DNA from: Lactobacillus gallinarum DSM 10532 = JCM 2011
GTDB taxonomy: Bacteria; Bacillota; Bacilli; Lactobacillales; Lactobacillaceae
DNA: 64,000 nucleotides
Assembly (NCBI RefSeq): GCF_001434975.1
Contig: NZ_AZEL01000050.1
Span: 28,008 to 92,007, forward strand
Direction of reading: 5' to 3'
In this document: piece by piece, positions 43,945 to 52,670 of the stretch
How positions within the stretch are numbered: the stretch's first letter is position 1
How the letters are laid out: each line of letters opens with the position of its first letter
Program-made: the position numbers and the translations under genes
Notes under the pieces: model-generated
What the model was told of the DNA's origin: nothing
Databases searched by the model: none
What the model saw: the letters and a program-made list of their open reading frames with translations, nothing else

Positions 43945-45057
43945 ATAAATATTTCATCATACGATCTAGGTTATTACACAGGAGCGGTAGTTCTTGTAGT
44001 ACTAGAGCTAATATTTTTTTACGCTATTACTAATGTCAAATTTAAAAAGCGAGATTTAATATTTGCATTGGTCGTTTTTATTTGCAATCAAGTAATTGCA
44101 GAGTATATCTCAGAATGGAGCAATATTATCAGTCCCGTTACAACTATTGCTCTTTATTACTGTTACTTTTACAAACGAGCAGGTAAGTTGTTAACTGTTG
44201 CAGCAATTACCTTAATTCACTCGGTTTTAATCTTAACTTATTTAATGAGCAATTATGTTTTTTCCTATTTGCCAATAATTTTTGCTTTCTTGTTTTATCC
44301 GGTAGTTTTAACTATTTTGTATCTAATTTTGAAAAAATGGCGTTATCAGATTCATCAATTTTTAACTAATGAAAATCGCCGGATTGCTGACTGGCTAGTA
44401 GTCTATCTTTATGCTTGCGCATTAATTGTCAATATTATGCGAGTGCCAGAAATCAAATTACCAGCTGAAATTTTTGGGATTTTGATCATGGAAATGCAGT
44501 CTCTATTTATTGTGGCAGTCTATATTGCAAGTGTACAGCTACAGAAAAAATTGTTAAAAAAGCAGGAACAGCGCAACTTTAAGCTCTATTTACATGATTT
44601 AGAAGATAGTGAAGATCGTTTGCGCAGATTTAAGCATGATTATTTGAAATTACTAGCAACGATGCGGACAGTAGCTGTGAATAATCATGATCAAAAATTA
44701 GTTCAAGAATTGGCACAGTATACGGAAAAACAGATTAATGATGAAAATAGTTGGCATTTTTAAAATTTGAATCACTTACATAATGATGCACTTAAAAGTT
44801 TGGTTGTGAATAAACTAGCCCAAGCTAATGAATTAGGAATCAAGTATTCTTTTGAATGCGAAAAAGAGATTAAAGTTTTACCTAAAAACGTGAAATTGTT
44901 TGATTTAGTGCGGATTATTGGCATCGCCTTTGATAATGCTATTGAAGAAAGCGAGCAATTAGCTAATGTTCAAGCAATAAATGATCAATATGACAACATG
45001 TTTATTGAATATAGTGAAAAAGATAATTGGTTTAATTTTACTATGGTAATTGACTAG
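43945..45057 (+). pseudogene. Peptide-pheromone histidine kinase pseudogene (AgrC/HPK10-like)
   Basis: A multi-helix sensor (about six segments) is followed by a dimerisation helix with phospho-His codon 44635 (RFKHDYLKLL) and part of a HATPase_c_5 domain with N-box AFDNAIEESE. Three lesions are visible. The SD AGGAGG (43931-43936) is followed by ATA 43945 where the start should be (INISSYDLG). Codon TAA 44761 lies between ENSWHF and NLNHLHNDAL. After EESEQL (near 44960) the text passes directly to ANVQAINDQYDN, which in relatives follows the GLGL box, so about 50 residues with both G-boxes are missing. It cannot bind ATP. Confidence 0.85.
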
Positions 45058-45065
45058 GAATAGAA

Positions 45066-45848
45066 ATGAAATATAAAGTGATTATTTGTGATGATGATCT
45101 TGCGCAAGCAAGTAATTTAGCTTTGAAATTGGGAATTGCGGCAATGATGCAGCCCGAAGAAGTTGAACTTGAAATCGGTACGACTGCTCAAAATGCAAAT
45201 GAGGTCTTGAACTATCTAAATGAACATCCCTTAGACGGCGGAATCTATTTTTTAGATATTGAATTAGGCGATAACCAGGACGATATAAACGGTGTGGATC
45301 TAGCTGAAGAAATTACAAAGTTAGATCAGCGAGCACAAATTGTTTTTGTAACTGCTTATGACGAATACATGGAGTTGACCTATCAACGGCGTATCGGGTC
45401 GATTGACTATATCAACAAAAGTAATTCTGATTTGCAGCAGCGATTGAATGAGACGGTACGGGATGCTGTAAATAATTTAGCTAAGGCTAATTTTAGCAAG
45501 AAGATGACGTTTTCTTATCGTTTAGGCAGGATCATTCGCAACGTTAATATTGATGATATCTATCATATTTCAACAACCAGGGCACCACACAAGCTGTGTT
45601 TGGTGCGTAATGATGGCACTGCCGAGTTTGCAGGCGATATTAAGAACATTGATCAGCAAAATGAGTTTTTAAAGAAAGTATCACAATCATATTTGGTAAA
45701 TCCGAAAAATATTGCACAAATCAATTTAAAGAAAAAGGAGATTAGCTTTCCTAATGGGGATGTAATCAAGTTTTCTCGTCGCTATACCTATGTGATGAAA
45801 GGTATGATAAACACTTATAATTTGAAACAAAATAGTTACCGAATTTGA
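45066..45848 (+). CDS. LytTR family response regulator (AgrA/PlnC/AbpR-like)
   Basis: 260 aa. The receiver domain has acidic pocket IICDDD (Asp9-11) and phospho-acceptor Asp64 in YFLDIELG. FVTAYDEYMEL and IDYINKSN (Thr/Lys switch residues) follow. The C-terminal LytTR DNA-binding domain (about 150-255) reads RLGRIIRNVNIDDIYHIST...FPNGDVIKFSRRYTYVMKG. It looks intact although its kinase is destroyed. 8 bp behind the kinase frame. Its stop codon overlaps the second pair of direct repeats, its probable binding site. Confidence 0.88.
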   Translation: MKYKVIICDDDLAQASNLALKLGIAAMMQPEEVELEIGTTAQNANEVLNYLNEHPLDGGIYFLDIELGDNQDDINGVDLAEEITKLDQRAQIVFVTAYDEYMELTYQRRIGSIDYINKSNSDLQQRLNETVRDAVNNLAKANFSKKMTFSYRLGRIIRNVNIDDIYHISTTRAPHKLCLVRNDGTAEFAGDIKNIDQQNEFLKKVSQSYLVNPKNIAQINLKKKEISFPNGDVIKFSRRYTYVMKGMINTYNLKQNSYRI

Positions 45849-45869
45849 CTAAAAATTAACCGGATTTGA
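45842..45869 (+). promoter_or_regulatory. LytTR-type direct repeat upstream of the second CPBP gene
   Basis: AATTTGA 45842-45848 and GATTTGA 45863-45869, a 21-bp period, with AACCGG before the second copy. The match to the repeats at 43848-43875 covers both half-sites and much of the A-rich spacer, so both promoters were probably controlled by the response regulator. Confidence 0.6.
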
Positions 45870-45930
45870 AGTTATATTTCTGCCTTTACTAGAAAGCTAG
45901 ATAATAATCTTGAGATAAAGGAGAAAGAAA

Positions 45931-47087
45931 ATGAACTTAAGAAAGTGGAATATTTACTTCAGATGGGAAATAGCTATCGTCATCCTGCTTTGGGTGGTGT
46001 ATGGCAATTTTAAGTACATCTAGCTACAGCAGGACTATGTATTGTGGTTAGTATTTTACCAGTGCTGGTTTTAGCTTTTAATTGGTTAAAAAAGAAGTCA
46101 GCAGTCACTCGCTGGTTAGCAATTATAATCATGCCTGCAATTTTATCGGTGACGTGGTACATACTTTTTCACAATATTTTGTGTTATGTCAGTTTTAAAT
46201 TAGGCATTATCGTTTTATTTGGACTTATTTTGCTAGTAATGGACTTACCAGTCGCAGTGGTAGCGATAGGGCAAATGCAAAATTGGTTTGGCCGCTTAAT
46301 TGCAGCTTGATACTTTGACATGGTGCTCTTGTCATCGACAGCGATTGAATTAAAGCCGCAAAGGATTAACGTCTTGATTTCTTTCGGTTTGATGGCTGGA
46401 GTAGCTGCATTTTTAGCAGCAATGCTGATTGCAAAATGTTGGGGCTTTAGCTTCAATCCTGATTTAAAATGGCATAAGTCTAGTAACTGGTCGAATGTGA
46501 CATTTATCTTATTACTTCTATTCTGTATTGTCTTTGCCTTCTGGGCAGAGTTTTGCGAAAAAGGAAATAATCTAGTAGAAATCTTATTCAAACCAGATTT
46601 TGATCCGTTGAAACCAACTTGGGCATCGTTTTGTAGAGCCTTAGAAGCAGGTGTCTTTGAAGAAACCAACCGCTATTTGACGATCTTAGCTTTGATAGTT
46701 GGCTTTGCTAACAGTAAATATCGAGTTCAGATCACTGTGATTGTTAGTGCGGTTGTCTTTGGCTTGTTGCATTTTACTAATTTAGGCGGTCAGGATTTTG
46801 CGGCGACCTTGAACCAAGTAATCTATGCCGCAGCGTTGGGCTTAGTTCTAGCTATCCTATATTTATATACTGGCAAATTGTGGTTACCGATGCTGTATCA
46901 CTTTGGCGTTGATTTTTTGAATTATGCAGTTAATGGTGGAATTAAAGCACAGGTTTGGTCAGGCACTCTTAGTGATTGGGTCAGCTCGCTTGTTTCAATT
47001 GTAGTTCCAGTAGCTATTGCGATTTGGATGATGACGGGCAAGAGAAAATTAGTCATATATGAAAATATTGAGCGCTTGTTAGGCTAG
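45931..47087 (+). pseudogene. CPBP family intramembrane protease pseudogene
   Basis: ATG 45931 has a strong SD (AAAGGAG) and starts MNLRKWNIYFRWEIAIVILLWVVYG. The frame ends at TAG 46021 but continues in another frame (HLATAGLCIVVSILPVLVLAFNW), indicating a one-base change near 46012. A second lesion is TGA 46308 between RLIAA and YFDMVLL, most simply a former TGG. The downstream part keeps CPBP motifs EETNRYLTI (EExxR), FGLLHFTN and YHFGVDFLN. The intact protein would have been about 384 aa. From the promoter repeats it was a target of the LytTR regulator, perhaps a bacteriocin-immunity type protein. Confidence 0.8.
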
Positions 47088-47094
47088 AATAATA

Positions 47095-47134
47095 TAAAAA
47101 AACAGGATTTAGCATATGCTAAGTCCAGTTTTTT
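47095..47134. terminator. Bidirectional terminator
   Basis: Stem AAAACAGGATTTAGCAT / ATGCTAAGTCCAGTTTT, nearly perfect, between the CPBP pseudogene and the convergent HAD gene. Confidence 0.8.
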
Positions 47135-47137
47135 CGT

Positions 47138-47944
47138 TTATAAGAATTTTTCAAAAGCCTTACTAATACCATCTTCATCATTTGAAGCAGTAACATAATC
47201 AGCGTGTTCTTTAGCGACTGGACTGCCGTTACCCATGCAGACCGCTGTTCCTGCAAATTCAAACATCGTTAAGTCGTTACGCTCATCACCAATTGCCATT
47301 ACTTCATCTGGCTTAATTCCTAATTTTTCAGTTAATTCCTTTAAGCCGTTATCTTTGCTGACGCCAGGATGCAATAATTCAAGAAAACATGAATCAGCGC
47401 GAACTACATATAAATCCTTTTCAAATTCTTGGCTAATTTTTTCTTCCCATTGATCAATTAATTGTTCTTTGCCTACAAAGCATCCCTTAGCTATTTCAAA
47501 ATCAGCAGGCAATTCATCCGGCTGGCGAATATATAATGTAGCAGAATTTTCGTAAGCTTGTGTGTAGATCATCAAATCAACGTCATGATCTCCAGTAATG
47601 ATCTTTGAATCAGGAGATACGACATTGAATGGAATGTGATGTTTCTTACCGAAATCGTACATTTTGCGATAAAACTTGTTTGAAACCAAATCTTCAGTCA
47701 TAACTTGACCATCTGCAGTTATAGTAATTGCACCATTTAGAGTGATTGCATATTGATCAGGCCCAACTATGCCTAATTCATCCATAAAATGTTTTAAACC
47801 TGCGATAGGACGACCAGAGCATAATGCGACTTTAATTCCTTGATCTAATGCCTTTTTAACTGCTTCTTTCGTGCTAGGTAAGATTTTACCGTTTGAATCA
47901 AGCAAAGTTCCATCTGTATCTAATGCAATAAATTTAATTGCCAT
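47138..47944 (-). CDS. Cof-type HAD-IIB sugar-phosphate phosphatase
   Basis: 268 aa. HAD motif I ALDTDGTLLDSNG, motif II LCSGRPIAG and motif IV AIGDERNDLTMFEFAGTAVCMGNG are of the YidA/Cof type. Start ATG 47944 with SD GGAGCTC; the extension to 48019 covers promoter elements. The promoter contains a cre site (47963-47976), so expression probably responds to carbon source. It may relieve sugar-phosphate stress linked to the PTS operon that starts divergently. Confidence 0.9.
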   Translation of the reverse strand: MAIKFIALDTDGTLLDSNGKILPSTKEAVKKALDQGIKVALCSGRPIAGLKHFMDELGIVGPDQYAITLNGAITITADGQVMTEDLVSNKFYRKMYDFGKKHHIPFNVVSPDSKIITGDHDVDLMIYTQAYENSATLYIRQPDELPADFEIAKGCFVGKEQLIDQWEEKISQEFEKDLYVVRADSCFLELLHPGVSKDNGLKELTEKLGIKPDEVMAIGDERNDLTMFEFAGTAVCMGNGSPVAKEHADYVTASNDEDGISKAFEKFL

Positions 47945-47962
47945 AAAGAGCTCCTTATTTTT

Positions 47963-47981
47963 GGTAATCGCTTTCATTATA
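47963..47981 (-). promoter_or_regulatory. HAD gene promoter with cre site
   Basis: On the minus strand, TATAAT (plus 47981-47976) is followed at once by TGAAAGCGATTACC (47976-47963), which matches the CcpA consensus TGWAANCGNTNWCA at 13 of 14 positions. A roadblock or start-site position favours repression. Confidence 0.6.
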
Positions 47982-48220
47982 CCTAAACATGAAGCGTATG
48001 AAAATGAAATATTTTGCATACATTTAATATGTATATAAATAATAAAATAAATAGCATATTTCTTGACAAACTAAATTGGCATGTAAACTTTTTGCTTGAA
48101 CATACGCTATAAAGGGCACAAAAATATTTCATTTGATTAAATATGCTAAAAAAATATCTGAAATATATTTCAGGCGATGAAATATTATTTTAATACCTTG
48201 AAACAGCTTTTCAGCTTTTT

Positions 48221-48257
48221 TAAAAACGCTTACATAAAAGAAAAACTATGGTATAAA
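48221..48257 (+). promoter_or_regulatory. PTS operon promoter with cre overlapping the -35
   Basis: cre TAAAAACGCTTACA (48221-48234) has 13 of 14 consensus positions. TTACAT 48230-48235 and extended -10 TGG-TATAAA (48252-48257) give a 16-bp spacer. CcpA bound here would exclude polymerase when glucose is present. Confidence 0.6.
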
Positions 48258-48468
48258 TAAGAATGTAAGCTAGCTGCTGAGATAGAGATAAATCTGAATT
48301 TGATATCACTTAGATTTTCTATCTTAATCAATTATCTAGAGGAGAAATATTTAGATAAGATCTAGTTGTATGAGCACCTTGCAACTAGTTAGATTTGGTG
48401 AAATAGATTAGGTGTAATACAAGAAACAATTGATTTAGTTTGATTTTTTCTTTCAGGGGTAAATTATT
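48258..48468 (+). promoter_or_regulatory. Structured 5' leader of the PTS operon
   Basis: About 200 nt of untranslated leader. One hairpin pairs AGATAG near 48282 with CTATCT near 48323, with inner ATAAATCT/AGATTT. A second perfect hairpin is CTAGTTG (48362-48368) / CAACTAG (48382-48388). No U-tract follows, and no known riboswitch or antiterminator-binding motif was recognised. It ends with SD AGGGGT before ATG 48469. Confidence 0.35.
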
Positions 48469-50349
48469 ATGATGCAAAAGTTTCAGCGGTTTGGGGCCGC
48501 AATGTTCGTCCCAGTTATGCTGTTCTCGTTTGCGGGTATTGTTGTAGCTCTAGGAAGTTTATTCAATAACCCAACTCTGTTTGGCTCAATTGCTAATCCA
48601 GGGACGGCATGGAACTCAGTTTGGGACACAATTTCAGCTGGTGGTTGGACAGTCTTCAACCAAGAAGGTATTTTGTTTACTGTAGGTTTGCCTATCGGTT
48701 TAGCTAATAAGGCTAGAGGTAGAGCAGCCATGGAAGCAGTTATTGCTTACTTGACTTACAACTACTTCATCGGTGCAATGCTTACCCACTGGGGTGCAGC
48801 ATTTGGCATTCCTAACTTTGACAAGATTCAAATTGTTGCTAACGCTACTAACCACGGTTTAACTAACATTGCTGGTATCAAGACTCTTGACACTAGTATC
48901 TTAGGTGCCTTGGTTGTTGCTTTGATCGTTGTATGGTTACACAACAAGTACTTCGACAAGAAGTTGCCTGACTGGCTTGGTACTTTCCAAGGTTCAACTT
49001 ATGTCTACGCTTTAGCATTCTTTGTAATGATTCCTTTAGCACTCATTACTTGCTGGGGCTGGCCAAAAGTTCAAATGGGTATCACCAGCATGCAACACTT
49101 CATCGTAGATAGTGGATTTATCGGTGTTTGGATTTACCAATTCTTGAACCGTGTATTGATTCCTACTGGTCTTCACCACTTGGTATACATTCCATTCCAA
49201 TTCGGTCCAGCCGTTGTTGCCGGCGGTTTGCAACCATACTGGTTGAAGCACCTTGCTGAATACGCTGCAAGTACTAAACCACTTTCACAAATCGCTTCAG
49301 TTGAAGGATTCCAACTTTACGGTAACGAAAAGGTATTCTTAGTACCATTTATCTGTCTTGCCTTCTACGCAACTGCTAAGAAGAACAAGAAGAAGCAAAC
49401 TTCAGCTTTGCTTATCCCAGCTGCTTTAACCTCAGTATTAGCTGGTATTACTGAACCTATCGACTTTACTTACTTGTTTGCAGCTCCTGTACTTTGGGTA
49501 ATTTACTCAGTATTGTCAGCTACTATGAACACTGTAATGTGGGCCTTTGGTTTAAGAGGTTTCATGTCAGACGGTGCCATTGGTATTGCATCAATGAACT
49601 GGTTACCACTTTGGGAAAACCACTGGCATACATATGTAATGCAATTTATCGTTGGTATTATCTTCGGTATTATTACTTACTTCGTATTTAAGATCATGAT
49701 TGAGAAGTTTAACTACATCACTCCAGGTCGTGAAGCTGATGACGAAGACGTTAAACTTATCAACAAGAAAGAATACAAGCAAAAGATGGCTGCTAAAGCA
49801 GCAGGTAAGGATGCAAACGACCCTTACATCGCAAGAGCTACTGCATACCTTGACTTATTAGGTGGTGCTTCAAACATTACTGAATTGTCATCATGTGCTA
49901 CTAGATTACGTGTATCTGTTGCTGATCCAAGCAAGGTTGCTCCAGACTCACAATTTAAGGCCAACAAGGCCGTTAACGTTGTTCACCACGGTAAAGCATT
50001 ACAAGTTATTGTTGGTCTTGACGTTCCTCAAGTTTTGGACGAAATGACTCAATTGATGCAACAAAGCGGCAGTGACGCTAAGGTTTCAACTGAACAAGAT
50101 AATCCATACATTGAGAGAGCTACAGGTATCGTTGACCTTCTTGGTGGTGGCGAAAACATTAAGGATGTAATTGCTTGCTCAACTAGAGTAAGAACTCACG
50201 TCTTTGACACTAAGAAAGTTGCTCCAGATTCTGAATTCAAGAAGATCGCAGATTCATATGAAGTTCAACACAAGGACAACAACGAAATTGACATTGTTGT
50301 TGGATTGGATGCCGATCAAGTTGTTGATCAGATGAAACAATTATTATAA
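48469..50349 (+). CDS. PTS alpha-glucoside/maltose-type EIICB with two EIIB domains
   Basis: 626 aa. An N-terminal EIIC of the glucose/maltose superfamily (about 1-420; VMLFSFAGIVVALGSLFNN, LNRVLIPTGLHHLVYIPFQFG, GITEPIDFTYLF) is followed by two tandem EIIB domains. Each has the phospho-Cys motif: LSSCATRLRVSV (Cys476) and IACSTRVRTHV (Cys570), exactly 94 residues apart. Single EIIB is the norm, so this is a duplication. It transports and phosphorylates a glucoside, using EIIA from 51724. The operon also holds an RpiR regulator and a small membrane protein. Expression is probably CcpA-controlled and high. Confidence 0.88.
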   Translation: MMQKFQRFGAAMFVPVMLFSFAGIVVALGSLFNNPTLFGSIANPGTAWNSVWDTISAGGWTVFNQEGILFTVGLPIGLANKARGRAAMEAVIAYLTYNYFIGAMLTHWGAAFGIPNFDKIQIVANATNHGLTNIAGIKTLDTSILGALVVALIVVWLHNKYFDKKLPDWLGTFQGSTYVYALAFFVMIPLALITCWGWPKVQMGITSMQHFIVDSGFIGVWIYQFLNRVLIPTGLHHLVYIPFQFGPAVVAGGLQPYWLKHLAEYAASTKPLSQIASVEGFQLYGNEKVFLVPFICLAFYATAKKNKKKQTSALLIPAALTSVLAGITEPIDFTYLFAAPVLWVIYSVLSATMNTVMWAFGLRGFMSDGAIGIASMNWLPLWENHWHTYVMQFIVGIIFGIITYFVFKIMIEKFNYITPGREADDEDVKLINKKEYKQKMAAKAAGKDANDPYIARATAYLDLLGGASNITELSSCATRLRVSVADPSKVAPDSQFKANKAVNVVHHGKALQVIVGLDVPQVLDEMTQLMQQSGSDAKVSTEQDNPYIERATGIVDLLGGGENIKDVIACSTRVRTHVFDTKKVAPDSEFKKIADSYEVQHKDNNEIDIVVGLDADQVVDQMKQLL

Positions 50350-50350
50350 C

Positions 50351-50370
50351 TGTAAGCGCTTGTGGTATTA
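50351..50370 (+). promoter_or_regulatory. cre site and promoter between EIICB and rpiR
   Basis: TGTAAGCGCTTGTG (50351-50364) contains the symmetric cre core AAGCGCTT. TGG-TATTAT directly downstream (-10 at 50365-50370) suggests an internal promoter overlapped by CcpA. Confidence 0.55.
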
Positions 50371-50410
50371 TTAATATATAAATTATATATTGATAAGGAC
50401 ACAGGTAAAT

Positions 50411-51220
50411 ATGGCAAATTTAAGATCGATGGTCTATGAAAATAGTAATAAACTAAACGATTCTGAAAAACAGATAATTCAATTTGTTTTAAATAATCCG
50501 AAAGACTGTAGTAAGTTAAGCCTTGCAAGATTAGCGAAGAAGCTCTATGTATCTGAATCAGCAATATTTCGTTTATGTAAAAAGTTAGGCTTAACTGGCT
50601 ACAGCGAATTGAAATTTGATTTAGCAGAATTGGCTGAATCAAAGCAAAAGCCAATCAAAATTGAAAATAATTTTGCAAGAGAACTCAGTCGAGTAAATGA
50701 TGACGTTTTGAAGTATTTTAAGCAACGTGATTTTGATAGCTTATATCATGATCTAGACGATGCTAGTACAGTCTACATCTATTCAACTGGTTGGCAGCAG
50801 GAGCTGATTGCACAGTATCTAGCTCACGAACTATTTATAGTTGGCAAGCATGCAACAGTTTTACCGTCAGCTCTTGATGAATTAAAGGCGGTTAGCCGCT
50901 TTGCTAAAAAAGGCGATATCTTATTCGTAATTTCATTTACGGGTGATAATGAGACAATTAATGAAGAAATTACCAAGCTTGAATTGGTAAACGATAAATT
51001 TAGATATGTTTCATTTACTAATATGAAACAGAATAAATTAGCTTCAATTGTTCAGCATAATATTTATTTCCCAACAATTGCCTTTACTGATGATGCCGAT
51101 TATAAGAGTGGCAAAGTAGCCTTTACTCCAGCATATTATTTGATTGATTTGCTTGTTAGTGAATATGTGGCTTGGCAACAGAGCCAAGGAGAGGATGTAG
51201 AAGTCAATGTGGGCAATTAG
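50411..51220 (+). CDS. RpiR/MurR family regulator with SIS domain
   Basis: 269 aa: HTH_6 domain (about 1-75; LSLARLAKKLYVSESAIFRLCKKLGLTGYSELKFDL) and a sugar isomerase (SIS) sensor domain (about 105-250; VYIYSTGWQQELIAQYLAHELF, ILFVISFTGDNETINEEI). It probably senses the phosphorylated sugar made by the PTS. ATG 50411 with SD AGGT is preferred over the TTG at 50390. It overlaps the next gene by 14 bp. Confidence 0.9.
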   Translation: MANLRSMVYENSNKLNDSEKQIIQFVLNNPKDCSKLSLARLAKKLYVSESAIFRLCKKLGLTGYSELKFDLAELAESKQKPIKIENNFARELSRVNDDVLKYFKQRDFDSLYHDLDDASTVYIYSTGWQQELIAQYLAHELFIVGKHATVLPSALDELKAVSRFAKKGDILFVISFTGDNETINEEITKLELVNDKFRYVSFTNMKQNKLASIVQHNIYFPTIAFTDDADYKSGKVAFTPAYYLIDLLVSEYVAWQQSQGEDVEVNVGN

Positions 51221-51704
51221 TAAACAAAAAGTTGAAAACTTTTTTGATCGAATGACCAGAAGCATGAATTTGGATACTAAAAAGATTCTTACTTGGTATT
51301 CGTACATCCTATTCATTGCTCCGCTGTTATTCTGGGCATTGATAGCGTTACGTAGCGGTGCGTCGGATCAATCGATCAAAATGATCGTTATTAAGCAGCC
51401 AGCTGTGGCAATCGTTACTATTATTGCAATCGTTGACTTTGTTCTCGGCTACTATTTGCTGCTAAATAAAAAGCAATTTTTGATTAATCGACAAACTTAT
51501 CGCTTTTTGATGGTAAGTCAACTCATTGGTCAAATTTTGGTTGGCAACTTGCTCTGTGGTGTTTTAGCCATCTTGGGAATGTATAAAGCCAAAACTTTAA
51601 AAAAGACACAAGATAATATTAGTCCAGTAGTAATTGCTATCTCACTGGTAGCGGCCGTTTTATCGGTACTATGCTTTATGTTGATATTGTTACTTGAATT
51701 TTAG
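51207..51704 (+). CDS. Small integral membrane protein in the PTS operon
   Basis: 165 aa, four predicted helices (ILTWYSYILFIAPLLFWALIAL; AVAIVTIIAIVDFVLGYYLLL; FLMVSQLIGQILVGNLLCGVLAIL; VVIAISLVAAVLSVLCFMLILLLEF). No family was recognised. It sits between the regulator and EIIA with overlap or short spacing, so it is cotranscribed. A role alongside the transporter is possible but unproven. Confidence 0.7.
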   Translation: MWAISKQKVENFFDRMTRSMNLDTKKILTWYSYILFIAPLLFWALIALRSGASDQSIKMIVIKQPAVAIVTIIAIVDFVLGYYLLLNKKQFLINRQTYRFLMVSQLIGQILVGNLLCGVLAILGMYKAKTLKKTQDNISPVVIAISLVAAVLSVLCFMLILLLEF

Positions 51705-51723
51705 AAATCTAGAGGTTTAAATT

Positions 51724-52206
51724 ATGTTTAATTTCTTTAAGAAGAATAAAGGTATGGAAGTAGATGCAGTGGTTGATGGCGACATTATGCCAATTACTGA
51801 TGTAAAAGATGATGTTTTCTCAACCAAGATGCTGGGTGATGGTTTTGCAATTAAACCACAAGATAATCAAATTTATGCACCAGTTGACGGTACTATTTCT
51901 ACACTCTTTCCAACTAAACACGCCATTGGAATCAAGACAAATAATGGATTAGAAATCTTAATTCACTTAGGTCTTGATACAGTTGAATTAAAAGGTGCTC
52001 CATTTACAGTTAGTGTTAACCAAGGCGATAAAGTTGAAAAGGGTCAGCCTTTAGCCACAATGGATTTCCAAATGATCACTGACAAAGGCTACGATGACAG
52101 TTGTATCGTAGTTTATACCAACATGGATCTTGTAAAGTCAGTTACTCCAATTGAAAAGGGTGCTGTTAAGCATTCCCAAAAAGTACAAACTATTGAATTT
52201 AATTAG
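51724..52206 (+). CDS. PTS glucose-type EIIA component
   Basis: 160 aa, EIIA-Glc fold. The phospho-acceptor is His81 in LEILIHLGLDTVELKG, with partner His66 in FPTKHAIGI. MPITDVKDDVFSTKMLGDGFAI is the typical N-terminal strand. It passes phosphate from HPr to the EIIB domains of the operon's EIICB. SD AGAGG precedes ATG 51724. Last gene of the operon; a terminator follows at 52257. Confidence 0.92.
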   Translation: MFNFFKKNKGMEVDAVVDGDIMPITDVKDDVFSTKMLGDGFAIKPQDNQIYAPVDGTISTLFPTKHAIGIKTNNGLEILIHLGLDTVELKGAPFTVSVNQGDKVEKGQPLATMDFQMITDKGYDDSCIVVYTNMDLVKSVTPIEKGAVKHSQKVQTIEFN

Positions 52207-52256
52207 TCATTTTCCCTCTCAAATAAAATCTTAATAAGACTAATAAAAAAGTAGTT

Positions 52257-52295
52257 TTAAATCCTAGCTTCTAAGGTGAAGCTAGGATTTTTTTG
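52257..52295 (+). terminator. Terminator of the PTS operon
   Basis: Stem AAATCCTAGCTTC / GAAGCTAGGATTTTTTT with an 8-nt loop. Confidence 0.85.
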
Positions 52296-52330
52296 TTAAG
52301 ATAGAAGCAGAGAAAAGATGAGGAGAAATA

Positions 52331-52597
52331 ATGAAAAGATATCGACCAAATACAAAAGCGGTGCTTATAGGAATTATTTTGATGCTGATTGGAATTTTGT
52401 GTTGGGTAATTAAGGCCTCGTTTATTCCTAAAGGAGCATTATATTTATTTCCAGTTGGTTTGCTACTAATCTGTGTAGGCGGATTAGAGCTGACCATTAC
52501 TGCTTTTATAGCTATGAGGAAAAATGATTTAGCAATGAGTGCCCACTTAAAAGAAATTGAAGCTCAAAGAAAAAAAGCTGAGGGCAAAAAAGAGTAA
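52331..52597 (+). CDS. Small two-helix membrane protein
   Basis: 88 aa with two membrane segments (AVLIGIILMLIGILCWVIKASFI and ALYLFPVGLLLICVGGLELTITAFIAM) and a charged C-terminal tail rich in Lys/Glu. SD GAGGAG precedes ATG 52331. No known family. Monocistronic or cotranscribed with the nitroreductase 73 bp downstream. Confidence 0.6.
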   Translation: MKRYRPNTKAVLIGIILMLIGILCWVIKASFIPKGALYLFPVGLLLICVGGLELTITAFIAMRKNDLAMSAHLKEIEAQRKKAEGKKE

Positions 52598-52670
52598 AGA
52601 TAACCTAGACCGGTTAAACTATAATATGCATGAATGAAACAGAATAATTTTTTAGAAGGGTAGAATAACA

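Noticed and set aside
46184-46669. 161-aa minus-strand ORF inside the CPBP pseudogene.
   Set aside because: Antisense to clear CPBP coding text; no SD and no recognisable domain.
48371-48412. Possible 12-codon leader peptide in the PTS leader (ATG 48371 to TAG 48412).
   Set aside because: No Shine-Dalgarno sequence at suitable distance, and it lies within the stem-loop; chance ORF is more likely.
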